Below are positions 36,642 through 46,949 of a DNA stretch of 64,000 bases, piece by piece; the stretch's first letter is position 1, and every line of letters starts with the position of its first letter. The notes under the pieces were generated by a model that worked only from the letters and a program-made list of their open reading frames with translations, was not told where the DNA came from and ran no database searches. A program made the position numbers and the translations under genes. This DNA is from Sipunculus nudus (lineage: Eukaryota; Annelida; Sipuncula; Golfingiida; Sipunculidae): the NCBI GenBank assembly GCA_026874595.1, contig CM049316.1, forward strand, positions 39,376,695 to 39,440,694. The letters run 5' to 3'.

Positions 36642-38931
36642 TGTCCTCTCCAGTACATTGCATCCTCACAAGAAATGTAATTCTCATGTTGCAAAACAAA
36701 ATCCTGCTTTAAACAGCCAGTATTATATCTAATCATGTTTTGGTAACTATGGGCTGGGTATGCGTGTTCTTACACGGATGATTTGGCACTTGTTTTACCT
36801 GGTATATGCCTGTTAAAAAAATTGTCCTCTCCAGTACATACAGATAAAATTCACTTTAATGTAGAAAATAAAAGCCTATTTTAGTTTATATGTAACAGGT
36901 AGCTAGGAAGATAAATTCCCTGGTGTTTGCATTGCAACCCATCTAAAATTTTGTGGCCAGTTTAGCAATGAGAGTATCTGTTAAAATGTCCTCTCCAGTA
37001 CAATTATTTTTAACATGAGGCATTCTAGAGGAATACTTCTCCAAGCAAGCTTAATATTTACTTAAAGTTTGTCCTAGCGATAAGTATAAAAAGACTGACT
37101 GGTTTAGGGAAATATTTTGGCTCATTATATAAATTAATTAGCATGTAACTCCATTCATTGTCAGTGCTCATGTTTAGATTGATGAATCTTCATTGATAAA
37201 TTCATGATAAAGCCTTTCTTGTACATGTTCCTTCTTTGTACAGAAGTGAGAAGCAGACAAAAAGCATACCTGCAATAACTGCATGTAAATTGTGACAGTA
37301 GCAGACTTTAATTTTGTGTTACTTAAATGTACTGGAGAGGACATTTTTTTAACACGGGATAAAAGTGTCAAAAGTACAACCCTACAGTCTTTCAGATTTG
37401 CACAGAAGTTCTTGAAGCTTTCAATCACTTTGGATACCTAACCTGCTTACTTTTAATTTTAATAAATACCATGTAGTTTACTACAAAGACCCCTTCATCT
37501 ATTACTTTGGTAATTATAAGAAATGTGTCTGTTTTTTATCTGTTTTTAACCAGAACCACATACATGTTAAGATTCTTTACCAAATTAGACCCGCTAGAAA
37601 TAGTCAATCAGCCCAAATTTTCATTTTTACCAAAATCTAACATTTCATTATCTGGATCATTTACTCACTTCATGTCTCATATTTTATGTAACTTTGCCAT
37701 ATTGATGATTGCTGACGAATCAGCCCAAATTGTTTTAGCCAAAGATAATTTATATGAAATTACCAGTGCTTTCTGTTCCCTTGCCATCACACCAGCCATG
37801 AATACATTACTTCATGAAAGAAACCAATCAAATTTGCCAATACTTTTGCCTCAAGAGAAAGTCAACAACTATTGAAACCAAATGGTTTGGTAAAACAACT
37901 TTTGAAACTATGGTCTCCCAATTTGCTGGTACACATTTTATATGACACAGTTATCAGTGTTGGGCCAGTGGTGGTGAGGGTGGAGGCATCATGTGAACTT
38001 GGTCTTTGACAATGTGCTTTTCTTTTCCCATCCATTTTACCAAGTCTCACAGCAAAGTCTATGAAAACAATGATATCAACATTGTCTTCTTGTAAAAGCT
38101 TAATTTTCTGGTTCCAATTTATCTAAGTCTCAGAAAAGTTGTATTTTTATGTTTAAAATTCAAATTCAACGGTAATATCCTCACAAGTAAAAAGCCAAAA
38201 GCAAGTGAAATGTCCATTTCCACAACTGTTGTGTCACAATGTAAAGTACAACTAGGAGGACCCATATCTGTAGTTATCATATAATACAAAAATGTATGTC
38301 CCAAATTTTGAATAAATTAATGTATATATATATATATATGGATATTTTCCCCAGGTCTACAATAAACATTTTGTTTATGTTACATTTAGGTGAGCTATGT
38401 TGTCTATGAACCAATTGTTTAATGTATGCTGTAAAATAAGTTGAGAGATGTGAAAATTTAGAGTAAATGTGTTGGAAATAAAACATGAGTGCAAAAAAAC
38501 ACATTATATTTGCATTATGGATTGTGAACAAAACTGCTTCTGAACAAAATTCTGTGAAATATTCATTTTCAAGATGACCGTTTCTCCAAATTTTTGTTCA
38601 AAATATGTTGTCTGGAGTATAATTTATTTCAACAAAACAAAAGGTACAAGCCATCCAATATTTATTATCTCGCTTTATGTGTCATTTAATATCATGAAGT
38701 CATAATTGACTTACATTATACTTAATAACTGAAACTTGGGTATGTCTATTTTGTGCTACTTTAACCATAAGGTCCAAATAGTTGCAGATAAACTTGCCTC
38801 TGGAAAATGAGGTGGTCTTTGGTTCATTTTATGTTCAAGAGGTCCATAAACAATACAAGAGAGAGAGGGAACAAAAACATTCCTATGAATTCTTCCACAG
38901 TGCATGTTAAAATAATGTCCTCTCCAGTACA
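36642..38931. repeat. five dispersed copies of a 16-bp sequence
   Basis: TGTCCTCTCCAGTACA occurs exactly at 36642-36657, 36823-36838, 36987-37002 and 38916-38931, and inverted at 37328-37343. In four copies it is preceded by GTTAAAA plus a few A/T, so the shared unit is about 27 bp. The surrounding sequence is otherwise unrelated. In one orientation each copy can be read CTGED, but copies lie on both strands. All lie within the TIR-bounded unit. Confidence 0.85.
37870..38100 (-). pseudogene. candidate exon of the TIR-unit gene
   Basis: The minus strand gives KLLQEDNVDIIVFIDFAVRL followed by GKMDGKRKAHCQRPSSHDAS and further open frame to a stop at 37862. The first half has a protein-like alternation of hydrophobic and charged residues; the second half may be intron read-through. 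The VDIIVFIDFA segment could be a beta-strand followed by an acidic catalytic residue, as in RNase H-fold enzymes, but that is only a resemblance. Confidence 0.3.
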
Positions 38932-39041
38932 AATGTCGGTAAAAACTGTTATCATAAAAATCCAGTGACCACAGACTAAGGCATCAACATGTTTCCTGAT
39001 TTCTTGAACTCTGTACAGCTGAACAACTTCTCTTACCATCT
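38824..39041 (-). pseudogene. candidate exon of the TIR-unit gene
   Basis: Downstream of a CAG acceptor (39042-39044 on the minus strand), in the phase left by exon 1, the frame reads MVREVVQLYRVQEIRKHVDA, then LVCGHWIFMITVFTDI, and stays open for 71 codons. One copy of the 16-bp repeat lies inside it. No donor is certain. Confidence 0.3.
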
Positions 39042-39488
39042 CTGTTACTGATTGAGCAGAGCAGAGTCAGAATAAGGACTGAGAGCATACTTCCTTTAAT
39101 CAAAATTAAAATGCATTGTTAAATTTTTTATAAAAATATGAAAATTTCATAAAAAAACAAATGTGATTGCAGATTTTTTTACCATGCACTTAGGACATGA
39201 TCAAATACATAAGATAAAGACATTAGGACAGACCAATGAGCAAAAATTAAAATTATGTAGAGCTGTGAAGAGAAAAAGATTATTGTAAAAACATGGGATG
39301 TTTGAATTACTGAATTCAAGGTAACTTTTATTAGTTCACAGGTAAAATGGTATACTAAACAGTTTCCTTTAGCTAAGATATATACCTTTTGAGGGGTTAA
39401 CTTAATTTTGCTCTGTTAGGTATTCAGTTTTTACTCCCCAGTGAGACTAATCACTCAACCTTTTGTGTAAAAGTGCCCATATACACTA

Positions 39489-39490
39489 TA

Positions 39491-39541
<51 letters not shown>
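39489..39541. repeat. (TA)n microsatellite
   Basis: Nearly uninterrupted TA, with more TA-rich sequence to about 39590. Confidence 0.85.
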
Positions 39542-39542
<1 letters not shown>

Positions 39543-39880
39543 TTATTTAGTATATACTTATAAAGCATATATATATAAATATATATTCATTTAAAATATC
39601 TTTTGAAGATGTTACTGTTTTAATGTTATTTTATAAAGGAATATATTTGTTTTATATTCCTGTGACGTCACACAAACATGTTTTTAATATTTCATTTTAT
39701 TTGTACTTAATTTCTATTCATATTAAACATTCAAATATTCATTGGAAGGGGCATATGACATATTAAAGGCATTGGAACCGAAGCCCCCCCCCCCCCCCCC
39801 CACACACACACAGACACATCCCACACAAAAATTGAAAGTTGGGGTGGGGGCAATTTAATGGAATAGTTTTGCCCATATGC

Positions 39881-39883
<3 letters not shown>

Positions 39884-39937
<54 letters not shown>
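39884..39937. repeat. (TA)n microsatellite
   Basis: Pure TA tract of about 54 bp. A poly-C plus (CA)n tract lies just upstream at 39785-39812, and a further broken TA tract at 40066-40110. Confidence 0.9.
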
Positions 39938-39942
<5 letters not shown>

Positions 39943-40570
39943 AAATTTTAATTGTGTAAAATTACCTGAAATCTCTATATTTTTTCTTAAACATTTTGTA
40001 TGGGCCAACTTGGCCCAAGGTTAGTGTCCTTCTGTAAAGATTTCCTATGGGATTTTTGTCACCAATATATATTATATATAATATATATATATATATATTA
40101 TATATATATATTTTTCAAAGAAATGATGTTCCCACGGGCCACGCCTATGTTTCTACTAAAATCTGTCAAACAAATAAATTTAGTCTGCGCATGCGCACTA
40201 TTTGACAGCATGCATGGTTTCCTTCGTATCGTGCTCCCTGTGGCAGAACAGTCAGCCATTAATTTTTATTTACACCAAAACACTGCTTCATATTCATAAG
40301 AAAAATTAAGAAGGGTACAAGAAAATAAAAGAACATTTTCTCTTTGGAATATGAACATTTTTAGAATCGGATGACTTATAATAAGCAAGATGTTATTGGA
40401 TTCTAATGGAGTGATCTAATGTTTTTTACATCATCAATCGATCATGACGGCAATGAATTTAGCGTGTCGGTTTTAAACTAAATACACTGGTTAAAGTCAG
40501 TTCTAAAAATACTTTACAGCCAAATTAAATACCAAAGCCAGTGAAATCTAACCAGAAAAATAAGCCTTAC

Positions 40571-40658
40571 CCTTTATATGACCTGTGAAAAACACCCAGG
40601 TCCCTTGCTCCTGCTTCAACTTCAGCTTTTCAAGTATCTTCTTCACAAATTTGTCCAT
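40571..40658 (-). CDS. putative first exon of the TIR-unit gene
   Basis: ATG at 40658-40656 opens MDKFVKKILEKLKLKQEQGT and continues WVFFTGHIK to a good donor (AAG G/GTAAGG, GT at 40570-40569), ending in phase 1. It has no internal stop. It lies about 270 bp inside the right end of the unit, where a transposon's own promoter and first exon would be expected. It is lysine-rich, not a signal peptide. I do not recognise the protein. Confidence 0.5.
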
Positions 40659-40789
40659 GTTGAACTAGAAGACGCTACAAAACACGTGGACTAACACGCA
40701 GCTCCTATGCAGCGTCCAATGAGGAAAGGCGATCGCGCACGTGCCCCCGTGTCAGAAACAAATCTAAATGTTACTTTGTATCAGATTAT

Positions 40790-40931
40790 CAGTTTGCGGG
40801 CAACCAATTGGCCGCGGTCGGTGTCAACCAATATTCTGGGCTCTACTCGAACAATATTTGGTTGATTTTAACCAATATCTGCTTCAACCAATTAAATTGG
40901 TAGCTGTTTCAACCAATCCGTTTTTAGAGTG
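40790..40931. repeat. right arm: TIR and subterminal repeats
   Basis: Inverted counterpart of the left arm. It contains CAACCAATTGG, CAACCAATATT, TTGGTTGATTTTAACCAA and CAACCAATTAAATTGG, and ends CCGTTTTTAGAGTG. It is shorter than the left arm. Confidence 0.85.
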
Positions 40932-41046
40932 TATAAATCGTGTGTGGGTAGGATAACATAATTCTCAATATAATAAGGCCAATAGCAATATCTCCCATTT
41001 TTCTGAAATTAACAAATTTATTTGAGTTGAAGGTTCAAATGGCGCT

Positions 41047-41276
41047 TTACCTCTTAAAAAGATTCCAAGTTAAATTTTTTCCTTGTAACAAAATCAGCAT
41101 ATCATTTTTCGCAACACCATAAACAAGATGCAATGTACACCATGCCTGTACGTTACTGGAATAATCGGTAATACATCCAGCCGTGACAACCCGACTCAGC
41201 AGGCAATCGGATATTTGGGCTGGTAAGCCTACTTGAGTCGTAATACAAGTAATATCGAGGAATGTATCGCAGTGGT
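41047..41276 (-). CDS. candidate Cys-rich exon downstream of the kringle exon
   Basis: A weak acceptor (GATGCAAG) allows a phase-1 exon reading DHCDTFLDITCITTQVGLPA, then QISDCLLSRVVTAGC and ITDYSSNVQAWCTL, to a stop at 41047. Five cysteines within about 50 residues would suit an extracellular module, and the phase matches the donor of the kringle exon 1 kb upstream on the same strand. The acceptor has no pyrimidine tract and I recognise no domain, so this is tentative. Confidence 0.25.
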
Positions 41277-41279
41277 CTT

Positions 41280-42270
41280 GCATCAGGTTGCATTCATAAT
41301 GTGGTAAACGGACAATAATCTCAATATTATGCTAAGAATGATGATTTAATGATAGTATACATGTGGGCTCACAACCCAAACTGAAACACCTTCTCCATGG
41401 ACGCGGGATATTTCCTGTATCGCCTGCAAACTGCTTGCGTCCTGTAACCCGTGCGAGTCATGCTTGTGTTCATGCGGTCAAAAATTCAACCAACATGCCG
41501 AGGGGTTTACCGATTTGCTGGGTTAAAACGGTATTATTAGAAAAAATGCTAACGATTTGTCTGGTTTATGTTGATTGGCAGTGTACCTGTAGGCCATGAA
41601 GCTTTGTCAGAAATGACGAAAATATTTGCATCTTCATAAGGCCTTATAATACGTTCCTCATACTCTGATGTAAGGACACTCGGGCGCCAGTAATCTGGTA
41701 GTAATGCCAGAGGATCGATATGACGATATGATGCATCCTAAACAACCTCGTTTATTAGATCTATCGTTTGTGATTGTCCAATCGGGTTCTGTTTTCCTTG
41801 TTTCTGACCAATGAGCATAAGTCATCGTGACACTGTTGAATGGCAGATATTTTAAGGTACCATTTAATATCAAATTCTAAGTAAAATTATCGAGATTTAT
41901 CGAGAAGCACCATTTTCTCCTTTGACATAAGGGAGTTCATCGAGTCGGACAACCAGTTCAATGTAAATGCTTACGGAGTGGTGGACAAGTTAATGACACG
42001 ATATTTGAATTTGTATCGGGTTAATGAAATAAAATGTACCCGAAATGTAATTAATCCAAAATAAAAAAATGCCATCCAATGTTTGTTTATCCATACGACT
42101 GTTTCTTGTCATTTGAAATATGTTCATATAATACTGTATCTTTGTTCCATTTAATTTTTGGTTTAAATTTCAACAAACGATATAAAATAGATACGATTTG
42201 ATTTTTTACACTGATTTTTAATTATTTTATATTTTTATAAGTATGACCGAACCAGATAGAATACACTGCA
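41280..42270. other. non-coding, probable intron or downstream flank of the kringle gene
   Basis: No domain-bearing exon seen. The open minus-strand stretch at 41658-41873 has no splice context and reads like random sequence. Confidence 0.45.
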
Positions 42271-42273
42271 TAC

Positions 42274-42522
42274 CGCATATCGGTACGTCACAATTCTCCC
42301 ATCGGGTATTCGGGTCCAGTGTGTAACACCAGAGGTCCTCATGGTCGTCAGGATTACGACAGTAATTAGCAGCGTCTGTGATGGTGTCATCAGGGTACTG
42401 GCCAGGGTCTGTCTGGGAGTGGTCATGTGGAGAAAATGTATCCCAACGCTGACACCATAGGCCACTCTCGGTCCTGTTCATGCGACCCGTGTAATTCAAT
42501 CCTTTTCTATCCGGTGTACATT
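42274..42522 (-). CDS. kringle-domain exon of a secreted protein
   Basis: The exon is bounded by acceptor TTTCCTATACAG and donor GTATGC and has phase 1 at both ends, the classic symmetrical kringle module. Its 83 codons hold one full kringle: ECTPDRKGLNYTGRMNRTES, then GLWCQRW, DPGQYPDD, NYCRNPD, DLWCYTLDP and WENCDVPIC. All six expected cysteines are present (pairing 1-6, 2-4, 3-5 in the family), as are the NYCRNPD and WCYT signatures. NYTG and NRTE are possible N-glycosylation sites. Kringles bind proteins or lysine-like ligands outside the cell. The lysine-site acidic pair is not obvious here, so the ligand is unknown. It pairs with the signal-peptide exon at 43568; the rest of the gene lies further left or is missing. 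Confidence 0.9.
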
Positions 42523-42718
42523 CTGTATAGGAAAATACGAACTGTTCTGAGGATAGTCGAGACACATGGTCATGATGTCCTTTGTTTGCATTATTTTTTA
42601 TTTGAATACATAAAGCCAGAACGGTAATTTTGTATTGATAGGCATGGTTTAAAATATGGGCATTCTGAAATGTACACAGTATGGAACAGTTTTAGAAATT
42701 CAACTTCTAAGTTTAACG

Positions 42719-43119
42719 ATAGACCTTTTCCACTACATTAGCGACAGCTGTTGGCGACGACTGACACTAACACTTTCAAAAAGATAAAAAAAAAGTACAA
42801 TTAATGTCGTGCCGTTATCTGTTTAGCAAAGACAATCTGTTATTGTCATGCTTTTCCCTGATCATGTGACATATTTATTGAAACATTCAGTAAAGGGTAA
42901 AAAAATAAAATACCACCCTCCCGCGTGATTTCTGAAAAAAAGTGCCTGAGAACCATTCACATTTTTTTAATTTTGGCCTTATCGTTAGGGATGGGGTCGC
43001 TGTCAGCGTCTGTGGCATGAATCTGCTTTCATTTAAAAAATCCGCAATGCTGGCTAAAAGGACCCGAACCCAGCAGACGACCGTTAAATGCAGTGCGCAT
43101 GCTCGGGTTAAAGGTCTAT
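42719..43119. mobile_element. MITE in the kringle-gene intron
   Basis: It starts ATAGACCTTTTCCAC and ends GGTTAAAGGTCTAT (inverted ATAGACCTTTAACC). It shares its right half with the element at 19173-19416. No target duplication is evident. It lies between the signal-peptide and kringle exons. Confidence 0.65.
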
Positions 43120-43567
43120 TGTTATTAAATCAAAGAGCCTTTCTTGAAATCTATACAACCTTCTTTGGTTAGTTATTTAAAATACACTAAACACACCCAT
43201 TGGCAGAATATATTCCATTATTTCTAATGATATTTTCACAGTTTACATAAATTTATACGGAGTACTGTGGTAATAACAGACCATTAATCCTAATACATTG
43301 CACACTTCATTAGAAATAAAGTATACCCTGTTATATAAAGGAAAGGTACACTGATAGGGTCAAATGAGACTAGGTGGAATGTCTTAATGGATCTTTTGAA
43401 AATGTATATAATATACTTATTCCATTACAAACAAATAACCAGTGAATGCTGTAAGATAAATGGTTTAAAATTGTGGTAAATGATATTCATTCGCATAATG
43501 AAATATTTCGTTCTAGAGATAAACGTTGCTGAGAAAGAAAATGGTGAAAATGTCACCAGGTACTTAC

Positions 43568-43640
43568 CTGTTGCTCTAGCTGGACTGTGCAAAGAGTTGG
43601 ACAGAAAACATAGCAAAATTCCAGTTAGTTGTGGAAACAT
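43568..43640 (-). CDS. signal-peptide first exon of the kringle gene
   Basis: ATG at 43640-43638 opens MFPQLTGILLCFLSNSLHSP followed by ARAT and a strong donor CAG/GTAAGTA. The hydrophobic stretch followed by ARAT suits a secretory signal and its cleavage site. The exon ends in phase 1 (one G). Joined to the phase-1 kringle exon, the split codon becomes GAA, so the mature protein would begin at the kringle. Phase match, order, strand and 1-kb spacing support a single gene. Confidence 0.7.
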
Positions 43641-43910
43641 GTTACCTGGTCTGGCGACAGCTAACTAATTCAATAAGAACTCCTGGATAATATAAAGTTG
43701 TCATCGTTTCCATGGTTACTTATCGTGATATCCAGTGAGCAGGCATGAACGGTTCGCTATTTGGGCGATAGAGTGTGGCTTCCGATATTTAATTATTGAC
43801 CTGCTGTAGTTCAGGTGCGGTTTTAGAGAAGTGCAGAGGGGATGCCCGCTAAAAGTATGAAAATCATTATAATACCGTGCAATCACGGTACTCACTAGCC
43901 CGTAAGTACG

Positions 43911-44350
43911 CAGTCACCCGAAGCTTATTAGATGGAAGGTAGGTTCCGTTAGAAACCTATCTCTTATGTAATGGTTTAAATATTTTGATAATTTGATATA
44001 AATTTAATTCCCCGTACATACTGAGGAAATTCCAACTGCGCTAATGCTGAAAAACGGAAAAAGCGCGAAAATTCAGACGCGCCAAATTAAACACTTCCAC
44101 AGTATATACGTTCAGTACTAAATATGTATGCACACAGTCACCCGAAGCTTGTTAGATGGAAGGTAGGTTGCGTTAGTATCTTTTTTTGTATTGGTTTAAA
44201 TATTTGATAATTTGATACAAATTTAAATCCCTGTACATACTGATTTTCGGGAAAATTCGAACTGCACTAATGCTGTAAAATGGAAAAAGCGCGAAAATTC
44301 AGACGCGCCAAATTAACACTTTCACAGTATACGCTCAATACAAAATAGCA
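43911..44350. repeat. 224-bp tandem duplication with E2F-like sites
   Basis: CAGTCACCCGAAGCTT occurs at 43911 and 44135, and the following 215 bp match closely, ending AAATTAACACTTTCACAGTAT-like. Each unit contains AAAGCGCGAAAATTC and GACGCGCCAAATTA; TTTTCGCGC and TTTGGCGC on the other strand resemble the E2F consensus TTTSSCGC. CpG is retained here. The array lies about 270 bp upstream of the kringle ATG on the minus strand and could be part of its promoter. Confidence 0.8.
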
Positions 44351-45205
44351 CTACCGAAGTCTGCGTCTCGCGCCGTCTCCTTCCCTGTGAGTCTACATAC
44401 AACAAATATTTATAAAACCTATGCATTTCACACACTTTTTTGATCTGTTCTAAGTAAATGCCTCCGCCCCCAGGCTCAGTTGTTCCCGTTGTTATCCCCT
44501 AATGACCAGGTGCTTTTAGTCAGGGATCAGGTTGGACAGTTGATGTTCCTCGCATGATGTGTCGCACGTTGATAGCCTCGAGTTACTGGTAATTGAATAT
44601 TTACAGAGTTCGAGCAGTACATGATTTCTACAGAATCACCGCTTTTATTTTGAAGGGATCCATTCACTTACCAACTTACCAATTATGATATATATACATG
44701 AAAGCTAGTGCCCTCGTCTTAAATATTGATAGCTGCCAATGTTTCGTTTTAAACCCAGTTGCCTACTCTGTACACGTAACGAGTGGAATTCTATAGTCCG
44801 TAACCGGACAGCACAGAACATAACCTAGCCCGCACCAAACCTGGTTGCTGTTTCGCAACATCACGATTTATAAATGTTCATCGCTCGCTGGCTCTATAGT
44901 CCATGAGCCCGAAAATGAACCATTGCTTGTGAGTTTAGGAATATTACATGCTGAATTTTAATTACCCCCTGGTTTTCTTTTTATACTTATTTTCAGGTGT
45001 TTCAAAACATATCAATGTTGCAACGCCCTCAAAACTAAAGTTTATTATACAAACCGCGTACTTTATTTTTAAATTTTGATCTGGGGTGACTTTCCATTGG
45101 TTTTATGGACCATAATTTTCTTATTATATGTAATTATTGTAAAGAATGTTGGCATCACTGAAATTGAGAGAACATTAGCTGCATAGTGATATATAGTTTT
45201 GCACA
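44351..45205. other. non-coding, no gene seen
   Basis: Mixed-composition spacer; some CpG around 44360-44560. No exon or element ends. Confidence 0.5.
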
Positions 45206-45211
45206 GGCCAG

Positions 45212-46268
45212 TTGTGCCACTGGTCAAGCCGCCATTTTGGACCCACAGAATACCTGCGCGGCCATAAGACCACAGATCAGTCGGAATTTATGTACGACAT
45301 TTTTTACTATGTCAGCTTAGTCCCACCTGTGGTTGAAGACCATGTTTTAAATGACAGCAATGGCACTCAGCTGCTAATGAGAGACACAACGCGAAAACCA
45401 AAGCTAGAATATCTCACGATTGAAGATTGGTGCTTAGCACGTTCGATAGGCCCTAATCATGAATTTGGTGAAAATGAATGGAGAGTAAAACGAGCAATTG
45501 ATAAAAGACTATTTGTCAAAAACAAATTAAGGTTTGTGAGCTTTTCAGGAAATATGAGCGGGTCTCAGTGCTGCATTACGACAGGGAATATAGGCATATG
45601 CTGGGCCGGTATGAATTCAGGTGGGCTACTGATGCACCTCATCTGTTTAACGTGCTCTGTGCGGAAGTAGCATGCACAGCTCCACAGTGTCAGGATAAGA
45701 CAGACATTTAGGAAAGTAGATGGAAACAGAGAAATCTGTAGGTTTTATAACAGTGAACGGGAGTGCTGGTATGGAGACTCCTGTAAATACAGGTATGTGT
45801 GTAGTGCTCATGTCGCCTGCAGGCTCATACCCTGAAAGTTTAAGTAGCCTCCTTCTCCTCCGCTCAAATGGCACCAATTCCATCTAACGGCGGTGTGAAG
45901 TCTTGACCCAAGGCGGGTAAAACGCAAGTTAACTCAACTCTCGATATAAAATTGTGGAAACAATGTTTCACATAATAGATAAGGATGCTAAAGTGGTTAA
46001 AGCGGAATTCAGGAATCATAAGTGTGCAACAGACATTCCGGTAAGAGATACGGTTGAAAAGCTCATGATCACAGAGATTAATTTAAGTAACTTTTTAACC
46101 ACGAGTGAAAAGCAAACTATTATAAGCCATCTGGGGAGTGTCCACAAAGCGGGCGGTGGAGTTCGTCTGATTCATGACTCTAGCCTTGCGAGAGAATACA
46201 ATTTAAATACTTATGCGCCAGTATGTGAAAAACAATCTTACGAATCCGTTGATAGGGCAGTTCGCTAA
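45212..46268 (+). pseudogene. DIRS/Ngaro-like retroelement relic (gag-like finger and RT start)
   Basis: Two open pieces in different frames belong to one decayed element. The first (45212-45560) contains RDTTRKPKLEYLTIEDWCLA. After a frameshift near 45565 another frame continues VLHYDREYRHML, then FRWATDAPHLFNVLCAE. At 45733-45800 CRFYNSERECWYGDSCKYRY has the CCCH-finger spacing C-x8-C-x5-C-x3-H with the final His changed to Tyr. From 45954 the frame carries an RT-entry motif (GGGVRLIHDSS, then NLNTYA and a SVDRAVR-like end), then stops at 46268 before the catalytic palm. The order gag-like block, CCCH finger, RT with RLIHD is what I associate with tyrosine-recombinase retrotransposons of invertebrates. 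No recombinase, RNase H or terminal repeats are seen. Confidence 0.6.
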
Positions 46269-46434
46269 AAAACCAAGACTCCAAAACGGCGAAATCCAAG
46301 AAGAAGACAGCAGTTATTAGTCCAAAGGTCTTGGCCCTCATAAGAAATCTGGCAGATTTTGAATGGACTGATTAGTGTAAATAATTTAATAAGCAGTGGC
46401 GTCAACTTATCTTCAAGGGAGGGGGACGAGTCAC

Positions 46435-46595
46435 CCACCACACACATACACAAACACACATACATACCCACACACATACCCAAACACAAATACATACCCA
46501 CATACATATCCAAACACACATAAACACCCACACACATACCCACACACATACCCAAACAGGCATACATACCCACACACATACCCAAACACACCCCG
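46435..46595. repeat. CACACATACC simple repeat
   Basis: Imperfect tandem of CCCACACACATA/CCCAAACACACATA units over about 160 bp. Open frames across it on both strands are artefacts of the repeat. Confidence 0.9.
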
Positions 46596-46949
46596 CCCTC
46601 AATTTCTAATATAATATGCAATTGCAATAAAATCATCTGTAAATCAAATCACTAATTGTATTTCTTTTAGTCCATGTGTACGTGTGTACCCCATATTCGA
46701 CAAACAAACAAAAAATGCTATTTTTTAAGTGCAACAATTTTTGTTATAAATTTGTTTACAGAGACCTGTGTGTTTGACAGCAAGATTTGCTGTCCTTTTG
46801 CTTCCTTTTGCTTTGGTATATGGTATTGCTTTGGTATATTACTTTGCTTTGGTATATGTAGACTCTTTGTACCCCCTTTTTGACAAAAACATTTGGTATT
46901 AATGAACAAACGATTCTAGATGTTAAATATAGAGCAAGTGGACTGAGGA

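Larger units (their letters stand above)
28171..40931 (-). mobile_element. 12.8-kb TIR-bounded unit with a decayed spliced gene
   Basis: The left edge reads CACTCTAAAAATGGATCGGT and the right edge, inverted, CACTCTAAAAACGGATTGGT: 18 of 20 match. TA lies immediately outside each end, which would fit a TA target duplication. Both ends continue into many copies of the palindrome GGTTGAAATCAACC and close variants (left arm about 330 bp, right arm about 140 bp). This terminal-plus-subterminal design is known from large cut-and-paste transposons such as CACTA/EnSpm. Neither arm has a second TIR nearby, so they are not two independent MITEs. A putative first exon on the minus strand starts about 270 bp inside the right end. 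Older repeats (a SINE, (TA)n tracts, a tandem array) lie inside, and coding pieces carry stops, so the copy is old and probably inactive. I cannot assign a superfamily. Confidence 0.6.

Noticed and set aside
37507-37875. 122-codon plus-strand frame
   Set aside because: No domain, no splice context and random-looking composition. The minus strand of this area looks more exon-like (FMAGVMAREQKALV), but too weakly to annotate.
28171-40931. Polinton/Maverick or other virus-like giant element
   Set aside because: The ends do not start with AG, and no polymerase B, integrase, ATPase or capsid motifs were seen inside.
41658-41873. 71-codon minus-strand frame beside the kringle gene
   Set aside because: No acceptor or donor in a fitting phase and no domain motif.
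46396-46636. Cys/Val- or Thr/His/Pro-rich frames on both strands
   Set aside because: Produced by the CACACATACC simple repeat.
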